Source: Lachnospiraceae bacterium (lineage in GTDB: Bacteria > Bacillota > Clostridia > Lachnospirales > Lachnospiraceae). Taken from it: 64,000 nt of DNA. The stretch spans positions 1-64,000 of the forward strand of contig JAFSYI010000084.1 in assembly GCA_017450065.1 (NCBI GenBank), in the 5' to 3' direction. The notes under the pieces were generated by a model, which made no database searches, had not been told where the DNA came from, and saw only the letters and a program-made list of their open reading frames with translations. The translations under genes and the position numbers were made by a program. Below are positions 26,317 through 34,022 of this stretch, piece after piece. Numbering within the stretch: position 1 is the first letter of the stretch; each line of letters starts with the position of its first letter.

Positions 26317-27339
26317 TTAACGCTGAACTCTTCCCGATGCGTCGCCGCCGGCAAGCTTCTTTACTTCATCAACGCTCACTCTGTTGAAATCACCCTCAAC
26401 CGAATGCTTTAATGCTGATGCTGCCACTGCGAATTCAATTGCATCCTGTGTCGAATATCCGTTAACCAGTGAGTAGATAAGTCCTCCGCCGAAGCTGTCG
26501 CCTCCGCCCACTCTGTCAACAATATGTAAATGATACTGCTTGGAGAAACAGTAATCCCTGCCGTCATAGAGCATTCCCTGCCAGTCATTGTCATTGGCGG
26601 ATATTGAAGTACGAAGCGTTATTGCCACCTTTTCAAAGCCGAACTTATCTGCAAGCTGCTTAGCTACCGACTTATATCCCTCGGTATTAAGCTTTCCACC
26701 CGTAATGTCGCTTCCCTCCGCCTCAATGCCGAACACATCCTTGGCATCTTCTTCATTGGAAATACATACATCCACATACTCGCATAACTTTGTCATTGCC
26801 TCTCTTGCCTGTTCCCTCGTCCACAGCTTTCCTCTGTAATTAAGATCACAGCTTATCTTTACACCATGTGCATGAGCTGCCTTGCAGGCATCAAGACATA
26901 TATTTACGAGGTTTTCACCAAGAGCGGGTGTAATACCGGTGAAATGGAACCAGTCCGCTCCTTCGAATATCTTATCCCAGTCAAAATCGGAAGCAGATGC
27001 CTCCTGGATAGACGAATGTGCCCTGTCATAAATACATACGCTGCCTCTCTGTGAAGCTCCCTTTTCAAGGAAGTAGATACCAACCCTGTCACCGCCTCTT
27101 GCGATATAGCTTGTATCCACGCCAAAATATCTCAAGCTGTTGACAGCAGCCTGTCCTATTGCATGCTTCGGAAGCCTGGTAACATATACGGAATCCATGC
27201 CGTAATTGGCAAGCGATACCGATACATTAGCCTCTCCGCCGCCGAAGGTTGCCTGCATCTGGTCATCCTGAAAGAACCTGTAATAGCCGTTAGGCGCCAG
27301 CCTTAGCATTATCTCACCAAAAGTTACGATCTTTCCCAT
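26317..27339 (-). CDS. PfkB-family sugar kinase, probable second KDG kinase
   Basis: 340 residues. It has the PfkB entry motif (MQATFGGGEANVSVSLANYGM) and exit motif (DRVGGGDSFGGGLIYSLV). Most similar in plan to the kinase at 21632, so KDG kinase is the first choice; a kinase for another keto-deoxy sugar acid is possible. Start taken as the ATG at 27339 (AGGAGG 7 bases upstream) rather than the adjacent GTG. It lies between a small membrane protein gene and uxaC in the TRAP-led unit. Confidence 0.8.
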   Translation of the reverse strand: MGKIVTFGEIMLRLAPNGYYRFFQDDQMQATFGGGEANVSVSLANYGMDSVYVTRLPKHAIGQAAVNSLRYFGVDTSYIARGGDRVGIYFLEKGASQRGSVCIYDRAHSSIQEASASDFDWDKIFEGADWFHFTGITPALGENLVNICLDACKAAHAHGVKISCDLNYRGKLWTREQAREAMTKLCEYVDVCISNEEDAKDVFGIEAEGSDITGGKLNTEGYKSVAKQLADKFGFEKVAITLRTSISANDNDWQGMLYDGRDYCFSKQYHLHIVDRVGGGDSFGGGLIYSLVNGYSTQDAIEFAVAASALKHSVEGDFNRVSVDEVKKLAGGDASGRVQR

Positions 27340-27364
27340 CACTTATCCTCCTGTATAAACAACT

Positions 27365-27859
27365 CTATTTTCTGTCTGCACCGCTTTCCTTCTTATTGAG
27401 CATATCCGAAAGAAAAGCGTACAGTTCATTGCGTGTTTCCTTTAAAACGCTGTTCCTGAGTATATAGCCGTTGCCATCCTCCATATAAATAAGGAGGATG
27501 GTCGGCTTCTTTACTACTGCCCTGACACTCTTCCACTGCTTGTGCTGCTTCCGGCCGTCGGATATTATCGTAACCCCCGCCTGAGAGAAGGCCAACTCAA
27601 GCTCGGAATACACCCCGCCAAGAGAAGCCCTGGCACGAAGCCATATGATAAGAGGCTGGAACACAGTAAATATAAGCAGGAACAAAAGCATTACCGTCCT
27701 GAAAAGATCCGACGCATCCCGCCACCGGCTTATTATAAGCACTATGGCCGAAACGATGCAGACCAGATTAACCACTCCCATAAAGGATGAGTATGCATAA
27801 TACATTGAAGCCTGCCACAGATCTGAAGTTTTCACGCGGTATTTGTAATTAAAATTCAT
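27365..27859 (-). CDS. YcxB-like small membrane protein
   Basis: 164 residues. Two hydrophobic segments (about 27-46 and 55-73) precede a soluble C-terminal region of mixed beta character (SELELAFSQAGVTIISDGRKQ ... WKSVRAVVKKPTILLIYMED). This arrangement is that of the YcxB-like family, whose role is not known. It follows dctM by 64 bases and precedes the PfkB kinase, so it is carried in the uronate unit, though a link with uronates is not evident. Confidence 0.6.
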   Translation of the reverse strand: MNFNYKYRVKTSDLWQASMYYAYSSFMGVVNLVCIVSAIVLIISRWRDASDLFRTVMLLFLLIFTVFQPLIIWLRARASLGGVYSELELAFSQAGVTIISDGRKQHKQWKSVRAVVKKPTILLIYMEDGNGYILRNSVLKETRNELYAFLSDMLNKKESGADRK

Positions 27860-27923
27860 TTCCGTCTCCGGTTTGTTTCCAACAATACATTATTATGATC
27901 ATCGCAGTTCCATATTCTTCAGC

Positions 27924-29219
27924 TTATTTACTAAGCAGTTCAGGCAGGAACATTGCGATACCCGGGATAAAGGTTACCAGAAGCAGTGTGATGATCATGC
28001 ATACATAGAACGGAAGTGTTGCCTTGACAACTCTCTCCATCTTACAGTGACCAACAGCCGAACCTATGAAAAGCACAGCGCCTACAGGAGGTGTCAGAAG
28101 ACCGATACCACAGTTAAGCACCATGATGATACCGAACTGTACAGGTGTGATTCCTATTGATGTTGCTATAGGGAGCAGTATGGGTGTTGCTATAAGAATG
28201 ATCGGCGCCATATCCATGATACATCCGAGTATAAGGAGTATAAGATCAATAAGCAGCGCGATAACATAAGGGTTGCTCGATACACCGAGGATTGCCTTGG
28301 ACGCCATATCCGGTACGTGAAGCCTGGTAAGACAGAAACCGAATATTGCCGATGTTGAAATAAGAATAAGCACTATCGAAAGCGTATCGATACATTTATC
28401 CAGTGCCTGCCATACACCCTTCCAGTTAAGTCCCTTATAGATAAATACCGAAACAATAAGACTGTATATAACCGCTACAGCTGCTGACTCTGTAGCTGTA
28501 AACACACCGCCTACAACGCCTACGACAACAATAAGTACTGCTGCCAGTGCCCAGAACGAAGCAACGAACTGTTTTCCGAGACGCTTGATGGAGAACTTGT
28601 CGCCCTTGGGATAATGACGTTTCTTGGAAATTATATACGAACCTACCATAAGGGATACTGCCAGCAGGGCTCCGGGAAGATATCCCGCAAGGAACAGAGC
28701 TCCTACCGAAACTCCTCCTGCACTCATTGCGTAGATTACCATATTGTGGCTGGGCGGAACCAGAAGTCCCTCACATGATGAAGTTATCGTAACCGCTGTT
28801 GAGAAATCATCATCATAGCCCTGATCCACCATCATGGGGATCATTATTGAACCGATAGATGCTGTATCGGCTGCAGCCGAACCAGAGATGCCTCCGAAGA
28901 AATATGATGCAACAATGTTAACCATTGCCATTCCCCCGGTCATCCATCCGACTATCGAATCAGCCAGTGCAATGAGCTTATCCGATATTCCTCCGGTTCC
29001 CATAAGGACACCCATTGTTATAAAGAACGGAACAGCCATCAGCGAAAATGAACTGATTCCCTTAACCATATACTGACATATTGTTGCAAGGCTCTGTCCC
29101 TGAACCATAAGACACAATACAGACGAAATACCTACCGCATATGCGATCGGGAAGCGGAGCAAAACCATGAGCAGGAAGCTTCCCAGCAAAACAACTATTG
29201 CCAAAGTCTGTGCACTCAT
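27924..29219 (-). CDS. dctM: TRAP transporter large permease (DctM)
   Basis: 431 residues with about 12 hydrophobic segments and the DctM pattern (LRFPIAYAVGISSVLCLMV, GGISGSAAADTASIGSIMIPMM, PPSHNMVIYA, LTPPVGAVLF). It is the Na+-driven channel subunit of a TRAP system and works with DctQ and DctP. Its ATG overlaps the stop of dctQ by four bases (ATGA), so translation is coupled. In this operon the likely cargo is a hexuronate. Confidence 0.93.
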   Translation of the reverse strand: MSAQTLAIVVLLGSFLLMVLLRFPIAYAVGISSVLCLMVQGQSLATICQYMVKGISSFSLMAVPFFITMGVLMGTGGISDKLIALADSIVGWMTGGMAMVNIVASYFFGGISGSAAADTASIGSIMIPMMVDQGYDDDFSTAVTITSSCEGLLVPPSHNMVIYAMSAGGVSVGALFLAGYLPGALLAVSLMVGSYIISKKRHYPKGDKFSIKRLGKQFVASFWALAAVLIVVVGVVGGVFTATESAAVAVIYSLIVSVFIYKGLNWKGVWQALDKCIDTLSIVLILISTSAIFGFCLTRLHVPDMASKAILGVSSNPYVIALLIDLILLILGCIMDMAPIILIATPILLPIATSIGITPVQFGIIMVLNCGIGLLTPPVGAVLFIGSAVGHCKMERVVKATLPFYVCMIITLLLVTFIPGIAMFLPELLSK

Positions 29220-29827
29220 TTCTTATCACTCTCCTTTCCCTTCATTGCAGCCTCTTCTTCTGCCGCTTTCTTAAGCGCTTCAGTCACCTCATCCTTATCC
29301 TCGATCGCTCCCGACATATAATCACTCTTAAGTACGATCGACTTGATATGAGCGTAAAATGTCTCGAGCTCAAATATTATCATTGCTGCTCCCGCAACCG
29401 GAACCGGCAGATACATCCATATTCTGGATACGCTCGGCATTGAAACATAAGTACCTTTCGAACCTATCGTTGATGCGTACTGTATTCCGACTACAAGCAT
29501 GATGATCGCAAAAGCGAATACCATCAGATCTGCAAGAATATCGAGTGCCTTAAGTACACCGTCCGGAAGATACCGGTCGAATGCCGTCATCCTTATATGG
29601 GCTCCTCTTCTTATTGCAAGCGCCGCTGACAAAACGGCCATATATGACATAAGCGTAAGTACCACTTCCTCAGTCCATGAGGGATCGGGAATAAAGCTTA
29701 TATAACGCCCCATAACTGCCATTGTGGTTATCAGTATGTCAGCAATAAGCAACAGCTTACATATGACAAGAACCACTTTGTATATCGCATCATATACGGG
29801 CTTGATCCTGTCCAGTTTCTCAAACAT
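29216..29827 (-). CDS. dctQ: TRAP transporter small permease (DctQ)
   Basis: 203 residues with four hydrophobic segments (about 15-40, 50-70, 92-112, 130-155) and the family sequence WTEEVVLTLMSYMAVLSAALAIRRGAHIRM. The C-terminal 45 residues form a long charged cytoplasmic tail rich in Glu, Lys and Ala, longer than usual. It is separated from dctP by a strong stem-loop, which may lower membrane-subunit expression relative to the binding protein. Confidence 0.9.
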   Translation of the reverse strand: MFEKLDRIKPVYDAIYKVVLVICKLLLIADILITTMAVMGRYISFIPDPSWTEEVVLTLMSYMAVLSAALAIRRGAHIRMTAFDRYLPDGVLKALDILADLMVFAFAIIMLVVGIQYASTIGSKGTYVSMPSVSRIWMYLPVPVAGAAMIIFELETFYAHIKSIVLKSDYMSGAIEDKDEVTEALKKAAEEEAAMKGKESDKK

Positions 29828-29858
29828 AAGACTACCTTCTCCTTCTTTTATTTATAGT

Positions 29859-29890
29859 AAGGGCACAGCACCTGCTGATGCTGTGCCCTT
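29859..29890 (-). other. Intercistronic stem-loop between dctP and dctQ
   Basis: AAGGGCACAGCA and TGCTGTGCCCTT form a perfect 12-bp stem with an 8-base loop. No T-run follows on the minus strand, so it is better explained as an mRNA-stabilising or partial-termination element that favours dctP over dctQM than as a full terminator. Confidence 0.75.
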
Positions 29891-29934
29891 AATCACCACT
29901 TATAAACCTTCAAAAACTCAGTGTGATTTATTTC

Positions 29935-31092
29935 TTACTGAAGATCAAGAATCTTCTGATACAGATCCTTAAGCTCATCTGTGTTAACCTGCTCGTCTAT
30001 AACCTTTGCAACTGCATCCTGCCAAGGTTTGATATCGGTTACTTCGATTACGTTACATCCTTCGTCCTTAAGCTGCTGAAGAACTTCTGCTTCCTTGTCT
30101 GCAGAGATCTCCTTGCAGTACTCACCTGCAAGCTTGCCTGCTTCCATCATTGCTTCCTGCTGAGCCGGTGTCATCTTGTCCCATGCGGAATCAGTGATGA
30201 TAACCTCGATAGCGCCAAGTGTATGTCCGTCAAGGATGATGTTGTTTGCAACCTCAGGGAATGCGTTTGACTTATAGTTGGCAATGGGCTGCTCTGCTGC
30301 ATCTACAACTCCTGTCTGAAGTGCCGAATAAAGCTCACCGAAAGCAACAACTGTAGGTGAAGCGCCAAGACCTTCCACAAGACCGTTCATAACAGGGTCA
30401 TTGGAAACACGGATCTTCATGCCTGCCAGATCTTCGATACCCTTGATCTCATTAACCGTAAAGAAGTGGCGGAAACCTTCCTCGCCATAGAACAGGCCGC
30501 GAACTCCGGCGCCGTTCTTCTGAGGCTCCTCAAGGAAATCCTTTGCAAGATCGCTCTGTGCGAAGTTCCAGAAATGGTCTCTGCTTACGAATGTATAAGG
30601 AAGTGAAAGAAGCAGTGACTTCGTTCCGCCGTAGCTTGTAAGTGAGAATGCAGAGATACGTGAGATATCACAGATACCGTTGTCTGCAAGCATACCGTCA
30701 AGGATATCGTTCTCCGATCCGAGAACACCGCCTGCTTGAAGGTCGATCTCGATAGAACCGCCCGAAAGCTTCTCAACCTCTTCCTTGAACTTGGAATCGG
30801 TCATACCAACGATGGTATCAAGAGGGTTAACCTCTGCCATAACGAAGGTAACCTTGGGATCGTTCGCTGCTGCAGCTTCGGATGTTTCCTCAGCAGGCTC
30901 CTCTTTTGCCTCCTCAGCGGGCTCCTCTGCCTTCTCTTCAGCTGCAGGCTCCTCTGCCTTCTCCTCTGCTGCGGGTTCAGCAGCTGCGGGAGCTTCTGCC
31001 GGTGCGGGTGCTGCGCTCTGCAGACCACATCCTGCAAGAAGCGATGCTACCATCGTTGCAGCCAAAACAACTGATAATAATCTTCTCTTCAT
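29935..31092 (-). CDS. dctP: TRAP transporter solute-binding lipoprotein (DctP), probable hexuronate binder
   Basis: 385 residues from the ATG that follows GGAGG; a longer in-frame reading to 31242 runs through the promoter and is rejected. Signal peptide of lipoprotein type with lipobox SLLAGC (Cys about 22). An Ala/Glu/Pro-rich linker (about 26-77) has repeated EEKAEEPAA units. The DctP domain has GGSIEIDLQAGGVLGSENDILDGM, EGFRHFFTVN, the hallmark MKIRVSNDPVMNGLVEGLGASPTVV and YSALQTGVVDAAEQPIANY. The Arg in KIRV is the usual carboxylate ligand, consistent with an acidic substrate. First gene of the long unit running to 21632. Confidence 0.9.
   Translation of the reverse strand: MKRRLLSVVLAATMVASLLAGCGLQSAAPAPAEAPAAAEPAAEEKAEEPAAEEKAEEPAEEAKEEPAEETSEAAAANDPKVTFVMAEVNPLDTIVGMTDSKFKEEVEKLSGGSIEIDLQAGGVLGSENDILDGMLADNGICDISRISAFSLTSYGGTKSLLLSLPYTFVSRDHFWNFAQSDLAKDFLEEPQKNGAGVRGLFYGEEGFRHFFTVNEIKGIEDLAGMKIRVSNDPVMNGLVEGLGASPTVVAFGELYSALQTGVVDAAEQPIANYKSNAFPEVANNIILDGHTLGAIEVIITDSAWDKMTPAQQEAMMEAGKLAGEYCKEISADKEAEVLQQLKDEGCNVIEVTDIKPWQDAVAKVIDEQVNTDELKDLYQKILDLQ
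30920..30973 (-). repeat. 2 x 27-bp tandem repeat in the dctP linker
   Basis: Two adjacent 27-base units (30920-30946 and 30947-30973) differ at only a few positions and encode repeated EEKAEEP-type residues; looser copies flank them. This forms the acidic spacer between the lipid anchor and the binding domain. Confidence 0.75.
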
Positions 31093-31125
31093 AAGTATTT
31101 CCTCCTTAAGAAATATATTGTTTGT

Positions 31126-31140
31126 TGCCGACCGTCGGCA
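31126..31140. other. Short perfect palindrome in the dctP leader
   Basis: TGCCGACCGTCGGCA (7-base arms, one-base centre) lies about 34 bases upstream of the dctP start and inside its predicted transcript. It could be a protein-binding site or a small RNA hairpin; no T-run follows. Confidence 0.45.
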
Positions 31141-31220
31141 TACCGTTCTTTTCACAAATCCTCTGTCTCTGTTATCAGAACTCCGGTTGCCTTTCGTCTG
31201 ACATGTTAGATTATGGGTAT

Positions 31221-31249
31221 AGTTTAACATGCTAGTATGCAAGTGTAAA
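31221..31249 (-). promoter_or_regulatory. dctP promoter overlapping a degenerate GntR-type palindrome
   Basis: On the minus strand TTTACA (31249-31244), 17-base spacer, TAAACT (31226-31221). The spacer holds ACTTGCATACTAGC (31244-31231), which matches the uxuA palindrome ACTTGTATACAAGT at 11 of 14 positions. A repressor here would block RNA polymerase, tying TRAP uptake to the same control as uxuA (inference). Confidence 0.55.
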
Positions 31250-31325
31250 TATGTAAAATTTCACAGAATGGATTTTTTATTTTAGTGCATTTTCACAACA
31301 AAGCCTATTCTCAGCCATGCATTTA

Positions 31326-31354
31326 TTTACAAACTCCACTACATATGGTATCTT
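31326..31354 (+). promoter_or_regulatory. Putative promoter of the lipoprotein-GGDEF-HD/kinase unit
   Basis: TTTACA (31326-31331), 17-base spacer, TATCTT (31349-31354). The predicted leader contains the short inverted repeat at 31356-31396. Confidence 0.5.
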
Positions 31355-31355
31355 T

Positions 31356-31396
31356 TAACTATTCAGGAAGCATTTTAAACCTGTCCTGAATAGTTA
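31356..31396. repeat. 41-bp inverted repeat, minimal member of the TATTCAG family
   Basis: TAACTATTCAGGA (31356-31368) and its exact complement TCCTGAATAGTTA (31384-31396) enclose 15 bases. The arms match the ends of the 136-bp and 285-bp elements at 8641 and 11704, so this looks like the same family without its interior. It lies at the predicted transcription start of the next gene. Confidence 0.7.
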
Positions 31397-31423
31397 ATAA
31401 CACCCAGACAATAAGGACATGAA

Positions 31424-32479
31424 ATGAACCTGTTCAAAAAAAGTTTCATATACATAATAACGTTCTTCTGTTTGCCGGTCTTATCTCTTACAAGCTGCTC
31501 CGGCTCCGGGTCTGACAGCGAAAAAGCAGATGTCTCTTCTTTTGAGTTCGAAGCCTTATCCGAAATAAAGGAAGGACGTCCCGACATCTACCTTATACTA
31601 AAACTTATTGATTCAAGCTACTGGCAGGTAATAATAGACGGTGCAAGGGACGCTGCGGCTGATCTTGACTGCAATCTTTATATGTCGGGCACATCCAATG
31701 AAACCGATTGGGAAGGTCAGCTTGTCATCCTTGAGCAGTGTATGGAACGCGGAGCCGACGCCATCATACTTTCTCCGGACGACTCGGTAAAGCTTTCACC
31801 CAAGATAGAGGAGATATATGAACAGGGACTTCCCATGGTCTTTATAGATACAGCAGCCAACACAGAACAGTTTGACGTCTGTTATATGACGGATAATCTT
31901 CTGGCAGGGCAGATGGCAGCCCGGGAAATGCTTTCCGAGCTTGAGCTTATGGGAATCTCACAGAATGAAGAAGCCTATGTGGGTATTGTTGTCGGACAGG
32001 CGGCATCGCTTACCATCAACGAACGTCTGGCGGGTTTCTACCAGTACTGGACAAAGAATTCGCCCGACAAATGGCATATAATCTCAGACATAATGAACTG
32101 CAACGGCGATATCAGCACAGCTGCAGGCATGATCACGAAATCCCTGGAGGAATATCCTGCTCTTCACGGACTGTACGGCACCAATAACGGTCCTTCAAAA
32201 GAAATCGCAAGGTTTGTTTCGGATAACGGCCGCACAGATATTGCAGTGGTGGGCTTTGATTATTCCGATGAAATAAAAAGCATCATCAACTCGGAGGATT
32301 ATCACGCATCCACAATGCTTCAGCGTCAGTATGATATGAGCTTTAAGGGAGTACAGACAGCCATGAAGCTGCTTGAAGGCGGAAAAATAAATACAAAATT
32401 CGTGGATACCGGTGTGGTAACGGTAAACAGACGTACACTTGGCAATCCGGAGGTTGTTTCTGTAATAGAACATAACTGA
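31424..32479 (+). CDS. RbsB-like sugar-binding lipoprotein without an ABC transporter
   Basis: 351 residues. An N-terminal hydrophobic segment ends in lipobox SLTSC (Cys about 25), so it should be anchored outside the membrane. The rest is a periplasmic-binding-protein type I fold (PDIYLILKLIDSSYWQVIIDGARDAA, AIILSPDDSVKLSPKI, GLYGTNNGPSKEIARFV, IAVVGFDYSDEIK). No permease or ATPase gene is near. Its stop is 10 bases before a membrane diguanylate cyclase, so it probably presents sugar to that receptor as a sensor subunit rather than to a transporter (inference). Confidence 0.82.
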   Translation: MNLFKKSFIYIITFFCLPVLSLTSCSGSGSDSEKADVSSFEFEALSEIKEGRPDIYLILKLIDSSYWQVIIDGARDAAADLDCNLYMSGTSNETDWEGQLVILEQCMERGADAIILSPDDSVKLSPKIEEIYEQGLPMVFIDTAANTEQFDVCYMTDNLLAGQMAAREMLSELELMGISQNEEAYVGIVVGQAASLTINERLAGFYQYWTKNSPDKWHIISDIMNCNGDISTAAGMITKSLEEYPALHGLYGTNNGPSKEIARFVSDNGRTDIAVVGFDYSDEIKSIINSEDYHASTMLQRQYDMSFKGVQTAMKLLEGGKINTKFVDTGVVTVNRRTLGNPEVVSVIEHN

Positions 32480-32489
32480 TAACATTTCG

Positions 32490-34001
32490 ATGGGAAAGAA
32501 AAAAGAGAAAGAAAAAAAACCGAATTCAATGCAGAATAACAGGTCCTTCTATATGACCATCATTCTGTGTATGATAATATTTATGGCTTCCATTGCATAT
32601 CTTATTATCTCCTTTAACAGGCTTATCTCACAGCATGATGAGCATCTGTCCAGTGAGATCTGTACTCTTTTAACGGAAAAAATGAACAATTCCCTTCGTT
32701 TCATGACCGATTCCGCAAAGGACATTTCCGAGGTGCTTTCCGCTCAGGATTTCAAGGATCTTGGCGATATCTACAGAAAGCTTTCAACTGACAAGAGAGG
32801 TGACTATGTCGGTATAGGCTTTATAGATGAGGAGGGGGTATTGTATGCAACGACGGAGGAACGTTACGAATTCCGCAAATGGAACCTGTTATCCGCAGCA
32901 ACATACGATCAGGATATAACCATTTCGGCACCCTACCGCTCCACTACCATAGGACAGCCCGTGATCACCCTTTTCACTTCATTCAGATACGCCGGGGGAC
33001 GACATGGAACAATGTTCATAACCTACAGACTGAGTGATCTTCAGGATATCGTCAACACCGAATCTCTGACAGACGAGATAGAGATATGGCTTATGGACGC
33101 CGAATCGGCAAACATGATACTGTGTGTGGGAACGGCCCGGTATGCCATCGGAAGCTGGTCTAACGCCTATCTTTCCATGCAGGATATAAATGAGGAGTAC
33201 AAGGAAGCCTATGACGAGTGGCACAAAAGCATGGTCAAGGGCATTAAGAGTGCATCTCTTACCTACAAAATAGGCAAGATCAACTATTCGCAGTTCTGCG
33301 CTGCCATAGACAATATGCCGGGATGGTACGTTGTTGTCCGTATTCCGGGAAATGCCCTGTCGGCAACAATGAATACCTTCAGGAACTATGTGCTCATCTT
33401 CCTTGCTCTCCTGCTGACTGTGGTCATACTTCTCATAATAAATATGTATGCAAGAAACAGGAAAGAAAACCGGAAGCTCGAACAGCTGTCCATTCATGAC
33501 CCTCTTACGGGGCTGCTCAACCGCAGGGCCTTCGACAATGCGGCACAGCAGCTGGTAAACAGTGGTGAGCCATCCGTCTTTATATTCTTTGATATAGATT
33601 ATTTCAAGCAGGTAAACGATCTGTTCGGACACGACTCAGGAGATAAGATACTCAAAACCTTCTCCGAAATACTGAAATCCCATTTCAGGGGGACGGATCT
33701 TATATCAAGATACGGCGGCGATGAATATGTTGTCCTTGCAAAGACCGATTCCGTACCGGCAATAAGCCGCACTCTCGCTGCCATCCGTGATGAGTTCCAC
33801 AGCGTTAAATCCTCGGATTTCTCAAGCACGATCACCGACCACACCTTTACCTTCAGTGCCGGAGCCGCAATATCACCTGCGGATTCCTCCGAATTCGAAG
33901 ATCTGAAGAAATGTGCGGACGAAGCACTCTATAAGGTAAAGGAATTCAACAGGGACGGTTATCTTTGGTATGATGAAGCTGTAAAACCAGACTATGTATA
34001 A
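32490..34001 (+). CDS. Membrane diguanylate cyclase with extracellular Cache-like sensor
   Basis: 503 residues. After a lysine-rich start there is a membrane segment (about 22-44), a roughly 255-residue outside domain of double-Cache character (GDYVGIGFIDEEGVLYATT ... MPGWYVVVRIPG), a second membrane segment (about 296-318) and a GGDEF domain (about 340-495). The catalytic loop reads GGDEY (409-413), with FDIDYFKQVNDLFGHDSGD upstream. Tyr replaces the usual Phe but the catalytic acidic residues are kept. No RxxD site. The start has no clear ribosome site, which suggests coupling to the preceding lipoprotein gene. Predicted to make c-di-GMP in response to the lipoprotein-bound ligand. Confidence 0.85.
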   Translation: MGKKKEKEKKPNSMQNNRSFYMTIILCMIIFMASIAYLIISFNRLISQHDEHLSSEICTLLTEKMNNSLRFMTDSAKDISEVLSAQDFKDLGDIYRKLSTDKRGDYVGIGFIDEEGVLYATTEERYEFRKWNLLSAATYDQDITISAPYRSTTIGQPVITLFTSFRYAGGRHGTMFITYRLSDLQDIVNTESLTDEIEIWLMDAESANMILCVGTARYAIGSWSNAYLSMQDINEEYKEAYDEWHKSMVKGIKSASLTYKIGKINYSQFCAAIDNMPGWYVVVRIPGNALSATMNTFRNYVLIFLALLLTVVILLIINMYARNRKENRKLEQLSIHDPLTGLLNRRAFDNAAQQLVNSGEPSVFIFFDIDYFKQVNDLFGHDSGDKILKTFSEILKSHFRGTDLISRYGGDEYVVLAKTDSVPAISRTLAAIRDEFHSVKSSDFSSTITDHTFTFSAGAAISPADSSEFEDLKKCADEALYKVKEFNRDGYLWYDEAVKPDYV

Positions 34002-34022
34002 GCAGGAAGGAGCCGGAAATCT

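Noticed and set aside
31093-31242. Extended N-terminus for dctP (50 more residues)
   Set aside because: The extension has no signal peptide, covers the promoter and leader palindrome, and the internal ATG has both GGAGG and a perfect lipoprotein signal.
31424-32479. ABC sugar transporter operon
   Set aside because: Only a binding lipoprotein is present; the next genes are a diguanylate cyclase and an HD/kinase fusion, so a sensor role fits better.
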